This document shows positions 1 to 9,590 of a stretch of DNA of 64,000 nucleotides, piece by piece. Source of the DNA: Thereva unica (taxonomy: Eukaryota > Arthropoda > Insecta > Diptera > Therevidae); assembly GCA_949987705.1 (NCBI GenBank), contig OX465281.1, positions 138,184,876 to 138,248,875 of the forward strand, given 5' to 3'. The position numbers and the translations under genes were made by a program. A model generated the notes under the pieces. It was given only the letters and a program-made list of their open reading frames with translations. It was not told where the DNA came from and made no database searches. Within the stretch, counting starts at the first letter, position 1. Each line of letters opens with the position of its first letter.

Positions 1-340
1 AACTTACGTTTTTATAACAGTTGTTTAGAGTTTTTATAACAGTTAAAATCCAGCCAAGGTGGTCAGTTATCAGCGGAATGGGGGGAAAATATGTAGCATA
101 ACATGCACGTGCCGCAACTATTTCGGACTGAAGGAAGTGCGATCATAACCCCCTAGCGGTGGCCACTGGTAACTATTCTATGAGAGAAAATAGTTTAATA
201 TGATCGGGCCCTCCAAGTAATTGTTGGCGTGAGGCTAATAACCTCACCGGAAAAAATATTTGTTACGTAACGAGCAACATGCACCGAATAATGGAATCAA
301 CGACGACGACCACGGCAACGAAAAAGGCAAAACAATTTAC

Positions 341-705
341 GAATTTTCTCATGGAATGTTCGAACTCTACAGAACTCGAGCTACAAACATCTACCTGTCA
401 AAGTATAAAGCTGACATTACCGCCATGCTGGAAATGAAATGGTGTTATGCAAAAACCTGAGTAAGGCGTATATTACAGCTGTCATACAAAACACCATGTG
501 CTCGGAGTATGTTTTATGGTCAGCAAAGCATATAACCAGAAGTATTCAAAAAATCGATTGCAAGATTTGTACCGGACAAACAGACAGGCAAGAAAGCGAG
601 CTTATAAAAACGTTTTAAAAAGGGCACAAAAAGAAAACAATAGTAGCCAGAGGAGGAACCACCCCAAACAGCAAAAGGGGCAAGCAGGTGCAGGCAAGAG
701 TTCCT
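341..705 (+). pseudogene. RTE-like LINE endonuclease relic
   Basis: Two short overlapping frames read like the start of the apurinic-type endonuclease of RTE-clade non-LTR retrotransposons. The first contains LYRTRATN followed by YKADITAMLEMKW, matching the usual 'WNVRTLYR..A.N' to 'YKADITALQEIRW' opening of that domain. The Glu of the E-[IM]-[RK]-W motif is the metal-binding residue. The second frame, from about 500, has FMVSKAYNQKY, resembling the next conserved 'GFxVSK' strand. The catalytic GDFN and SDH motifs and all of the reverse transcriptase are absent, so this is a short broken remnant. Family assignment rests on motif memory only. Confidence 0.5.
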
Positions 706-707
706 AA

Positions 708-1985
708 GAAAGGATTAGCGGAATTAGTCAGGCGACACGTCGAAGGATGCATACTCGTATTATTAAGTTAAGTTAAATTTAATTTTAACAGATTTGAACA
801 AATATAGAAGGCAATTTTTTTCAAAAATATCCGTTTGTCCATTTTTTAGGTAAACGAATTTTTGTGAAGCGTTGGAATGACGGAATAAGGTGAGAAAAAT
901 CACTAGTGAGATAAAAAAGTAATAAAATAATAGAGATTCTACGCATTCATGGCAAAAACACAAGCGGAAAACCGTAAGTACCGTAGTTACTCATACTGGG
1001 AGCCGTTAGCTCTTCGCACATAAAGGGTTGATAAATAACGGAATGAACTCTAGGCAACACTGTTAATTTATATTGGAAGTGCATATGAAAATTTTTTTAC
1101 GGAAATTAAAGTTTATAAGAAAGAAGTAACTATTAGAAAAAAGGAAGTGCCGTAATAGTGAATCTGTATTTTTGGATGTGTGGTTTTCAGTTGAAATATT
1201 AAAATGTAAGAATGGATTCAGAAAAAATGTACTATACCTACCAAGATAGTATACTCTGACAGTGAAATTAAATCATTTCATTTTAACTATTACTATCAGG
1301 CCAAAGGATCCTACTGATCCTGGATCTATATTAATACATACGCTTAACCTATATTTTATTCCTTTCAATTATTTAAAATATCCTTACAATTTTTTACCGA
1401 GAGGCGCACACAAGTCGCATTTCCCTAAGCCTTCACGCACGGGCCTTTGTGATTATAACTTTTGCCGAAAATTTTTGGAACAGTTAATTCTCATAAAAAG
1501 AAAAATTTGTAACGGAATCAGTATTTCTGTTTTAAAAAAATATAAGTAAGGGAAAATTAAATAAATAAATTATCGGATGAACTTGTAGAAAATAGTTTTT
1601 TTGTGATCTGGAATTTCCAGAAAAAAATCTAACCTATTGTCTACTAATATTAAATATTAATATTACAAACAAGAAAAACAAATAAAGTGTATTCAAAAAA
1701 ACAAAAAATATTTTGAATAACGAGAGAGGGGATTTATAAATAAAGTGAACACAATTTTTCTTGAAATTTTTAACGTGTATCGCCAGCAAAATAATCATTA
1801 TCCAATCATTTTGAGAATAATAATGCTAAATCCCAATCATTCGGGGTCTACCCGAAGACCTTTTTTCGCCGGGTCCCGTTTCATTTAATTTCTCTGGCGG
1901 TCAAATCCTTTTAAGTTTCCACTATCATACATACATACAAATCATATAGTGGCATATCCGGTTGGAACGCTTGCTCGGGGGTACC
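708..1985. other. Non-coding stretch, nothing recognised
   Basis: AT-rich DNA without a credible gene. A 95-codon frame at 1262-1549 has no recognisable motif and low-complexity composition, so I do not call it. The part just before 1990 may be Gypsy leader or LTR, but I could not match it to sequence downstream of the integrase. Confidence 0.5.
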
Positions 1986-1989
1986 GTAC

Positions 1990-2496
1990 GCAATTGTCAG
2001 GGCGAAATGAACGACGATGAAGGAACAGACGCGGCGGCACAAGGAGGCGCGGTTTCAAGAGCTACGGGTGTCGCCGGCACTAGAAAATGGAAAGTGCTCG
2101 AAATGAGGCAGTGTCGAGGATAGCGCTGAAAATACCTCCCTTTTGGGAAGAATCGCCCGACATATGGTTCGCGCAGATGGAAGCCCAATTTAACACTTGC
2201 GGCATCTCAACCGATACCACGAGGTTTAACCACGTTGTCGGCGCGATCGATGGCAGTCCTCCAGCAGGTAAGGGACGCGGTCCTAAACCCACCAGAGAGG
2301 GACAAATATGAGATTTTAAAGAGGTGTCTTCTGAAACGGTATTCGGACTCAGACGAAGCAAAGATAGAAAAGCTCCTGGACGAAGTCGCGCTTGGTGACA
2401 AAAGACCATCGCAGTTATTAAAGCAGATGCGGCACTTGGGAGGATAAAGTACTACTGATTCTCTGCTGCGCTCGTTATGGCTAAATCGGTTACCGG
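1990..2496 (+). pseudogene. Gypsy gag, N-terminal half (broken)
   Basis: This is the start of a Gag polyprotein of the arthropod Gypsy type, which packages the retrotransposon RNA. One frame holds the typical capsid opening PPFWEESPDIWFAQMEAQF, then a frameshift near 2235 moves reading to a second frame with ERDKYEILKRCLLKRYSDS and ALGDKRPSQLLKQMRHLGG. A stop follows at about 2445, and a third frame carries LLRSLWLNRLP. The reading then runs straight into the terminal repeat of a Harbinger transposon at 2497. The rest of gag resumes at about 9188. At least two frameshifts and one stop make it non-functional. Confidence 0.85.
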
Positions 2497-3174
2497 TCCG
2501 GGGGCCGTATTTGGTTTCTCGAGTCAATGGATCGACTCGACAAAAAAAGCTTCTCGATTTTCTCTAAGTTTTGTATTTGGCATGACGACCATATCGACAG
2601 ATAAGTGTAGCCATACAAAATCATAAAATTGGGTGATATTACTGCAAGTGCATCAAACTTCAGGCCTATCTAATTAAAATAGAAACTGTCAAAAGTTAAT
2701 TTTATACAAAAACAGAGAAATACAGAGCTTTAAATTATTTATTTTGTAAAAGTTTTAGTTTTGTAAAAGGTTTAGGAATTTGAATTTATTATTTAAAAAG
2801 GTAATACAATACCGTGTGTTAATAAAAGCAATCGTAGGATGGATTCCATTGGAATACACTTTATGCTGGACGAAGAGGAAAATGATGAAAGACTACGTCT
2901 AAAGGAGCTACGAGATTTGTCAAATCCCCTAATGCTGCAGGATTCAAGGTAGAAAATAATTGAAAGCAAAAATCAAAATCTTTTGTAATTCTTTGTTTCA
3001 GATTTGAAAAAAAAATTCAGACTAAGCAAAGCAGCATTTTGCTACCTTTTAAACGAGTATGAGGAAGCTGTTGTTAATAGCAGTAGATGTTCAGCAATTC
3101 CAAAAATTTTACAGCTCGCTGGCGCTTTACGATTTTTCGCGACGGGATCTTTCCAAGAAAGTATTGGGGAGTCC

Positions 3175-3721
3175 CACTGACATATAGAATGGACTGCTTA
3201 TGAGAAATTTTTCATGGCACCAATTTGTTCCATAGGCTAAAAACCTTTTTTCACTCCATGTAAACACCGGAATCACTTTTGAAATTTACATTTTTTTAAA
3301 TACGTACTTAAAACATTAAAACAACACAAATATTTTGTTTAAAAAAATTAATAAACACTATTTTCACTTTTTTACCTTTTAAAATGCCTTTTTTTCATTA
3401 ATTTGCAAATTTTATGTGTATCTGATTTAAGTTCTTAACGCCAGTCTTAGCAACTGACATTCTGTATGTCAAAATCCGGGGGCTTATGGGGAAAAGAGCA
3501 AAAGATATAAACATCACTATACCCGTCTATTTTTTTCTAATTGATTTAACGCAAAAGATATAAACATCACTATACCCGTCTATTTTTTTCGAATTGTTTT
3601 TATTTCTGAGTGCTTCTGTCAGTTTGGGGGCTTTTGGATGAGCGAGCGACTATACCTTTTTGGTGCCATCGGTTTGTATGGGAATAATTGCTGATGAGCA
3701 GTCCATTATTATATGTCAGTG
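3175..3721. mobile_element. 547-bp inverted-repeat element with 8-bp TSD
   Basis: A non-autonomous DNA element inside the Harbinger transposase. The termini are CACTGACATATA and its exact complement TATATGTCAGTG; imperfect pairing extends to about 25 bp. GGGAGTCC is duplicated at 3167-3174 and 3722-3729. Removing the insert and one TSD copy keeps the transposase frame open across the junction. An 8-bp TSD fits hAT, P or Merlin superfamilies; termini alone do not decide. It codes for nothing. Confidence 0.85.
3498..3603. repeat. 53-bp tandem duplication
   Basis: Two adjacent near-identical units beginning GCAAAAGATATAAACATCAC at 3498 and 3551, inside the 547-bp inserted element. Confidence 0.85.
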
Positions 3722-4849
3722 GGGAGTCCTATATGATCGCAATTTCACAACCGTCTTTTTCAGTTGCATTAAAAGCTGTACTCGCCTTCATCGAGAAGAA
3801 CATATGTGAAAAATGGATTCATTATTGTTTAACTGATGAAGAAAAAGCGAAGTCTAAAAGAGACTTTTACGAAAGGACTGGATTTCCTGGTGTAATTGGT
3901 TGTGTTGATGGGACTCACATCAACATAATACAGCCGAATGAAAATGAGCATTTCTTTTATGGCAAAGAAGGTCACCATACCAATAATGCTATGGTTGTGA
4001 GTTTTTACGTGAATTGAAGAGTAAACTTAGTTCATAATTACTTTTTCTTTGAAGGTTTGTGATTATAAAATGCAGATAAGGTTCATTGTTGCTACACATG
4101 GTGGTGCAACTCATGACGCGGGCTATGAGCGAAATGAGAAAATATTTAGAAAGCCAAGGTGACCGAAGTTGGATTTTAGGTATAGTAAAAATCAAAAGAG
4201 AAGATTTATAACTATACGCCGTTAACTTTTAGGGGATTCAGGTTATTCATTGGAGCCTTGGCTTCTAGTACCATATAGGTGTGCTGAAGAAGGAAGCGCT
4301 GAGGCTAAATTCAACCAAGCCTAATTCTAAGACACGCAATATTATAGAGCGAACAATTGGTTTGTTAAAATCGCGATTTACATGTCTATCTAGATCGCGA
4401 CAACTGCACTACCACCCGATAAAGGTAACACAAATAATCAATGCATGCTGCGGACTTCACAATATAGCTCTCCAATACCGGGTTCCCTTTGAGTTCGCGT
4501 TAGAAGAGGAAAATAATGACGCGGAAAATAATGCCGATGGAGAAAACCAATGTATATTTCGAAATATAAATGGAGAAAAAATTAGAAATGAAATAAAAAA
4601 TAGTAGGTATTAGTTAGAAAAAGAGTGTTTTATTTTAAAAAAATAATATAACATATGTCAAAATAAATTTTTGTAAACTAAGTGCCTCCATGGAATAAAT
4701 GATGTTTAAAAAAATAATAATTCAAACAAAAACATTTAAAACAAAATAACATATTTCCTCAGATTATTGCACCAAAATAAAATGCCTCCATAACTTAAAC
4801 AATGCAGATATTTAAATAATATTTAAGTAAAATATTTAAATCTAAAGAA

Positions 4850-5727
4850 CATTTGTTTGACGCCACCAAGAACACTTAAAAAAAGTCATATATTAACGTC
4901 CAGCGAGCACCTTTAGAGAAACAGTTAAATATACAAAAAGGAATTTCGGAATCTTTGAAAAATATTTTAAGAGAACTAAAAGAAAAATATTTTAAGAGAA
5001 CTAAAAAAGAAAAAAAGATTGTTAAGAAAAATGTATGACTTGAAAAAAGATAAATTTAAATTTCTACGGGAAGATATGTTAGAAAAAAGAAAATTAAGAA
5101 TAGAAGAAATAAATATAAAAAAAGTGAAACTAGAAGTTTATCAAAAAAAATTGAATGTGAAGAATACGAAAAGAAAACAAAAAAACCTATTTTTAGGATG
5201 TAAATTATAAAAGTATTTGCTGCTATGATAGATATTGGAATTAAGAAAACTGAGTGATTGTTCTTTAGATTTAAATATTTTACTTAAATATTATTTAAAT
5301 ATCTGCATTGTTTAAGTTATCACTCAGTTTTCTTAATTCCAATATCTATCATAGCAGCAAATACTTTTATAATTTACATCCTAAAAATAGGTTTTTTTGT
5401 TTTCTTTTCGTATTCTTCACATTCAATTTTTTTTGATAAACTTCTAGTTTCACTTTTTTTATATTTATTTCTTCTATTCTTAATTTTCTTTTTTCTAACA
5501 TATCTTCCCGTAGAAATTTAAATTTATCTTTTTTCAAGTCATACATTTTTCTTAACAATCTTTTTTTCTTTTTTAGTTCTCTTAAAATATTTTTCTTTTA
5601 GTTCTCTTAAAATATTTTTCAAAGATTCCGAAATTCCTTTTTGTATATTTAACTGTTTCTCTAAAGGTGCTCGCTGGACGTTAATATATGACTTTTTTTA
5701 AGTGTTCTTGGTGGCGTCAAACAAAAT
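4850..5727. repeat. ~0.88-kb palindrome in Harbinger
   Basis: The arms 4850-5257 and 5320-5727 are reverse complements of each other, essentially identical where read, including the same 63-codon frame at 5019-5210 (plus) and 5367-5558 (minus). The 62-bp spacer 5258-5319 is itself the reverse complement of about 4794-4855. The right arm continues the minus-strand Myb gene, so the left arm is the inverted duplicate. Such an arm pair could form a large hairpin or cruciform. Confidence 0.9.
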
Positions 5728-6331
5728 GTAATTGTCGGTGATCCTTGTGGATAACCCGTTTGTGTAGGGATTGTTGGGGAAGTTATATTTGTTGGCTCGC
5801 ATTCCTCTATAATTTGCTCAAAGAGTTCTTCAACACTATCAGGAATGTCGTTTTCTGTATTTTTATGCCCAAAAGTTTTCGCTTTGGGTACTCCATCGAG
5901 AGCCTGGTCAATGGAGAGCATATTAATTACGGCCTGCTCCGTCGGATTAAAACTAATTAAAGTGCATGGACCACCTCCTGTAGCTGAACGTTTTTTTTTT
6001 ATTATTTATAATTTTCTTTCTGATGCTATATTTGTAATCCGTCCACACCTGAAATATATGTATACATATAATAATCTTTCACATACAAATCTGTGACCTT
6101 TTTCCAACCTTCTACATCTCTTGTCGGCGGCCCGTGCGAATTTAGTTGCTCCGTGAGTTCTTTCCACAAATTAGAAACTACTATTTTTGCATCCGGTGCG
6201 CGAATATAATTTTTGGTCAAGTCATTATTTGTTTCCATGAAAGAAATCATAATTTCATACTGTTTAGCTGTATTTATTTTGACCCTAAAATTTTATAAAT
6301 GCAGTATTTTAGATGTATTATTATATATCTA

Positions 6332-7674
6332 CTAGCAAAAACCCGCGTGCGTTGCAACGCCTTTCAATAAAATAAGATTATGGGGACACAGTCTGCGATA
6401 GGAAAAAGCTATAGTGAAAAAAGAACAAATCTAGGAAAATTGATTTTGGGAGATGACCGCCATGGACCAAATCATATATTGAGTATACTATATTGCCTAT
6501 GGTGTTCTACTTATCATACTCTTTCATTTGATACCCTTGTCGAAGGGATTGGGCAGAAAATATTAATCCGCCCTCTTGAGATGGTCGCTATGGACCAAAC
6601 GATATATTGAGTATACTATATTGCATATGGTGTTCTACTTATCATACTCTCTCATTTGATACACATCTCGAAGGGGTTGTGAAGAAAATGGTAATCCGCC
6701 CTCTTGAGATGACCGCCATGTACCAAACGATATATTGAGTATACTATATTGCTTATGGTGTTCTACTTATCATACTCTTTCATTTGATACCCATGTCGTA
6801 GGGGTTGTAAAGAAAATGGTAATCCGCCTTCTCGAGATGGCCGCTATGGACCAAACGATATATTGAGTATACTATATTGCTCATATTGTTCTACTTATCA
6901 TACTCTTTCATTTGATACCCATCTAGGAGGGGTTGTGAAGAAAATGGTAAATCGCCCTTTTAAGATGGCCGCCATGGACCAAATTATAAATTGAGTATAC
7001 TATATTGCTTATGGTGTTCTACTTTTCATAGCCTTTCATTTGATACCCATGTCTCGGGTGTTGTGAAGAAAATGGTAACCCGCCCTCTTGAGATGGCCGC
7101 CATGAATCTAAAGACATAGTCTTAGATTCATGGCTGCCCTTTCATTTGATACCAATGTCGAGGGGGTAGTGAAGAAAATGATCATCCGCCCTCTTGAGAT
7201 GACCGCCATGGACCAAACGATATATTGAGTATACTATATTGCTTATGGTGTTCTACTTATCATACTCATTTGATACCCATCTCGTAGGGGTTGTGAAGAA
7301 AATGGTAATCCGCCCGCTTGAGATGATCGCCATGGACCAAACGATATATTGAGTATACTATATTGCCTTTGGTGTTCTACTTACCATTCCCTTTCATTTG
7401 ATATCCATGTCGAGGGGTTGTAAAGAAAATGTTAATCCGCCCTCTTGAGATGGCTGCTATGGACCAAACGCCTGCTTTTCTGTTGAATTTTTTTTTGCTA
7501 TAAACCTCACGGAGCTCGAGACCTTTCCAACGAATGCAAAACCATAGAAATTGGATCGTGCGTTCTGGAATTATAGCGTCAGGAAGGAAAACCCGACTTA
7601 TTTTTATATTATCTATAATCGTGCGTTCTGGAATTATAGCGTCAGGAAGGAAAACCCGACTTATTTTTATATTA
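6332..7674 (-). mobile_element. Non-autonomous Helitron, left copy of head-to-head pair
   Basis: Minus-strand copy whose 3' end is the complement of CTAGCAAAAACCCGCGTGCG at 6332. On the minus strand it therefore ends ...GGGTTTTTGCTAG and is followed by T. The perfect palindrome GCGTTGCAACGC lies 17 nt before the terminus, in the place of the Helitron 3' hairpin. The body is a minisatellite of about 120-bp units carrying TTTCATTTGATACCCAT, GTTGTGAAGAAAATGGTAA and CATGGACCAAACGATATAT. Near its 5' end a 64-bp segment is duplicated (7554 and 7618). It encodes no protein, so it must depend on another element's Rep/helicase. Confidence 0.65.
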
Positions 7675-7681
7675 TCTATAA
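7554..7681. repeat. 64-bp direct duplication at Helitron junction
   Basis: Two adjacent units beginning ATCGTGCGTTCTGG at 7554 and 7618, then the inverted unit of the right-hand copy. The junction of the two Helitrons was rearranged rather than simply mirrored. Confidence 0.8.
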
Positions 7682-8960
7682 TATAAAAATAAGTCGGGTT
7701 TTCCTTCCTGACGCTATAATTCCAGAACGCACGATCCAATTTCTACGGTTTTGCATTCGTTGGAAAGGTCTCGAGCTCCGTGAGGTTTATAGCAAAAAAA
7801 TTCAACAGAAAAGCAAGCGTTTGGTCCATAGCAGCCATCTCAAGAGGGCGGAATAACATTTTCTTTACAACCCCTCGACATGGATATCAAATGAAAGGGA
7901 ATGGTAAGTAGAACACCAAAGGCAATATAGTATACTCAATATATCGTTTGGTCCATGGCGATCATCTCAAGCGGGCGGATTACCATTTTCTTCACAACCC
8001 CTACGAGATGGGTATCAAATGAGAGAGTATGATAAGTAGAACACCATAAGCAATATAGTATACTCAATATATCGTTTAGTCCATGGCGGTCATCTCAAGA
8101 GGTCGGATTACCATTTTCTTCACAACCCCTTCGAGATGGGTATCAAATGAAAGGGCAGCCATGAATCTAAGACTATGTCTTTAGATTCATGGCGGCCATC
8201 TCAAGAGGGCGGGTTACCATTTTCTTCACAACACCCGAGACATGGGTATCAAATGAAAGGCTATGAAAAGTAGAACACCATAAGCAATATAGTATACTCA
8301 ATTTATAATTTGGTCCATGGCGGCCATCTTAAAAGGGCGATTTACCATTTTCTTCACAACCCCTCCTAGATGGGTATCAAATGAAAGAGTATGATAAGTA
8401 GAACAATATAAGCAATATAGTATACTCAATATATCGTTTGGTCCATAGCGGCCATCTCGAGAAGGCGGATTACCATTTTCTTTACAACCCCTACGACATG
8501 GGTATCAAATGAAAGAGTATGATAAGTAGAACACCATAAGCAATATAGTATACTCAATATATCGTTTGGTACATGGCGGTCATCTTAAGAGGGCGGATTA
8601 CCATTTTCTTCACAACCCCTTCGAGATGTGTATCAAATGAGAGAGTATGATAAGTAGAACACCATATGCAATATAGTATACTCAATATATCGTTTGGTCC
8701 ATAGCGACCATCTCAAGAGGGCGGATTAATATTTTCTGCCCAACCCCTTCGACATGGGTATCAAATGAAAGAGTATGATAAGTAGAACACCATAGGCAAT
8801 ATAGTATACTCAATATATGATTTGGTCCATGGCGGTCATCTCCCAAAATCAATTTTCCCAGATTTGTTCTTTTTTCACTATAGCTTTTTCTTATCGCAGA
8901 CTGTGTCCCCATAATCTTATTTTATTGAAAGGCGTTGCAACGCACGCGGGTTTTTGCTAG
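7675..8960 (+). mobile_element. Non-autonomous Helitron, right copy of head-to-head pair
   Basis: Plus-strand partner of the copy to its left. It starts TCTATAATATAAAAATAAG after an A and ends CTAG followed by T, with the 12-bp hairpin GCGTTGCAACGC at 8932-8943. The absence of terminal inverted repeats within one copy, 5' TC, 3' hairpin plus CTAG, and an A/T target agree with Helitrons. Internal ~120-bp tandem units match those of the left copy in reverse. Together the pair forms a ~2.6-kb imperfect palindrome. Related single-orientation copies lie at 48.1-53.6 kb. Confidence 0.7.
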
Positions 8961-9187
8961 TATACAATATATTTAACTAAAAACTATTGATTAATACTTA
9001 CATTTTGTTCTTTTAACCCGGTTATAACTTTTCAAGAACGCTTTGAGCAAACTTCAAATCTTCTTTTTTTATCGACACTTATGACAGATGAAAATCGACA
9101 ATAACTTTGTCGATATCGTGTTGCCAAATGTAAATTTTCATTTATCGACAGAAGTCGATGTCGACTCGAGAAACCAAATACAGCCCC

Positions 9188-9590
9188 AGGTTCGAGCAAA
9201 CCTGTCGATTAGCAAGGATGACCTGGAGTCCTTGTCGTTTATGGCTGACAAAAGCCTGGAAGTAAGCTATTTCAACAGCGTCGCGGAAGTCGGAAAAAGA
9301 GGAACCCCGCCACCATCACAGCCGAACACTTTGGAAACAAGAGTAGAAGAATTAACAAAGGCGATTTCAGCATTGCAGTACGGCAGACCGAGGTTCAGGC
9401 AACGTGGCCCGCGAACGAGGTCTCGTAGTAGAAGTCGTCCTCGCGAGTGGATATGCTACTACCACCGGAAGTTTTAAGAAGGAGCCACCAAGTGCAGGGC
9501 ACCGTGCACGTATCAAAAATCGCCGAAATCGGGAAACGAATCGAGCAACAGAGGCGACCTTAGGAGGAAAGAAGTGAAAGCGCCTCTTCG
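9188..9590 (+). pseudogene. Gypsy gag, C-terminal half (broken)
   Basis: Continuation of the gag interrupted at 2496. The frame reads VRANLSISKDDLESLSFMAD, then SNTLETRVEELTKAI-like coiled residues, an Arg/Ser-rich stretch near 9400-9440, and a zinc-knuckle-like end. That end is CYYH, nine residues, then CRAPC (C-x2-H...C-x3-C), the variant found in arthropod Gypsy Gags rather than the canonical CCHC. A TAA stop (about 9475) lies inside the knuckle. The open frame begins upstream, in the Harbinger terminal repeat, but the Gag-like sequence starts at about 9188. Confidence 0.8.

Larger units (their letters stand above)
2838..4613 (+). pseudogene. Harbinger transposase (HARBI1-like), broken
   Basis: DDE nuclease that would cut and paste the Harbinger element. 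A first exon from the ATG at 2838 ends at an AG|GTAGAA donor near 2949 and joins an acceptor at 3001. Two further introns fit: donor GTGAGT after ATGGTT (about 3997) to TTTGAAG|GT (about 4054), and G|GTATAG (about 4180) to TTTTAG|GGG (about 4230). Catalytic residues are visible: first Asp in GVIGCVDGTHI, second in LGDSGYSLEPWL, Glu in RNIIERTIGLLKSRF. FRLSKAAFCYLL and RFFATGSFQ are family-typical. Damage: one extra A in the A9 run at 3007-3015, a 547-bp insertion after codon ESIGES, and frameshifts near 4125 and 4320. Confidence 0.85.
5368..9010 (-). pseudogene. Harbinger Myb/SANT-like gene, broken
   Basis: DNA-binding partner of the Harbinger transposase. Exon 1 ends at 9002 with an AAAAT|GTAAGT donor. 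Exon 2 begins at 6285 after a TTTTAG acceptor, and the two create an ATG across the junction (AT|G). Exon 2 holds NLWKELTEQLNSHGPPTRD and EGWKK, the helix-turn-helix core with conserved tryptophans. A 49-nt intron (6097-6049, GT...TTTCAG) leads to exon 3, which continues VWTDYK. A run of ten A (plus-strand T at 5991-6000) breaks the frame; the next frame holds ATGGGPCTLISFNPTEQAV, a family-typical segment. The C-terminus is a Lys/Glu-rich likely coiled coil. The first intron contains a 2.6-kb Helitron pair. The exon structure is inferred from splice motifs. Confidence 0.7.
2497..9187. mobile_element. PIF/Harbinger DNA transposon (~6.7 kb)
   Basis: A DNA transposon interrupting Gypsy gag. Its ends form an imperfect inverted repeat: GGGGCCGTATTTGGTTTCTC at 2497 against the complement of the stretch ending GAAACCAAATACAGCCCC at 9187. 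Weaker similarity, with repeated TCGAC motifs, continues inward for about 100 bp. Inside are a HARBI1-like DDE transposase on the plus strand and a convergent Myb/SANT-like gene on the minus strand, the usual two-gene set. Nested later insertions are a 547-bp element in the transposase and a 2.6-kb Helitron pair in a Myb-gene intron. The expected 3-bp TSD is not clear. GGTCCG on the left and GGTTCG on the right are the nearest flanking match. Confidence 0.75.

Noticed and set aside
1262..1549. 95-codon ORF as a gene
   Set aside because: AT-driven composition, no recognisable motif, no supporting context.
6380..8912. Repeated ~76-codon frames on both strands with [18 protein letters not shown]
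   Set aside because: Translations of the ~120-bp minisatellite; the same peptide recurs wherever the repeat does, on either strand.
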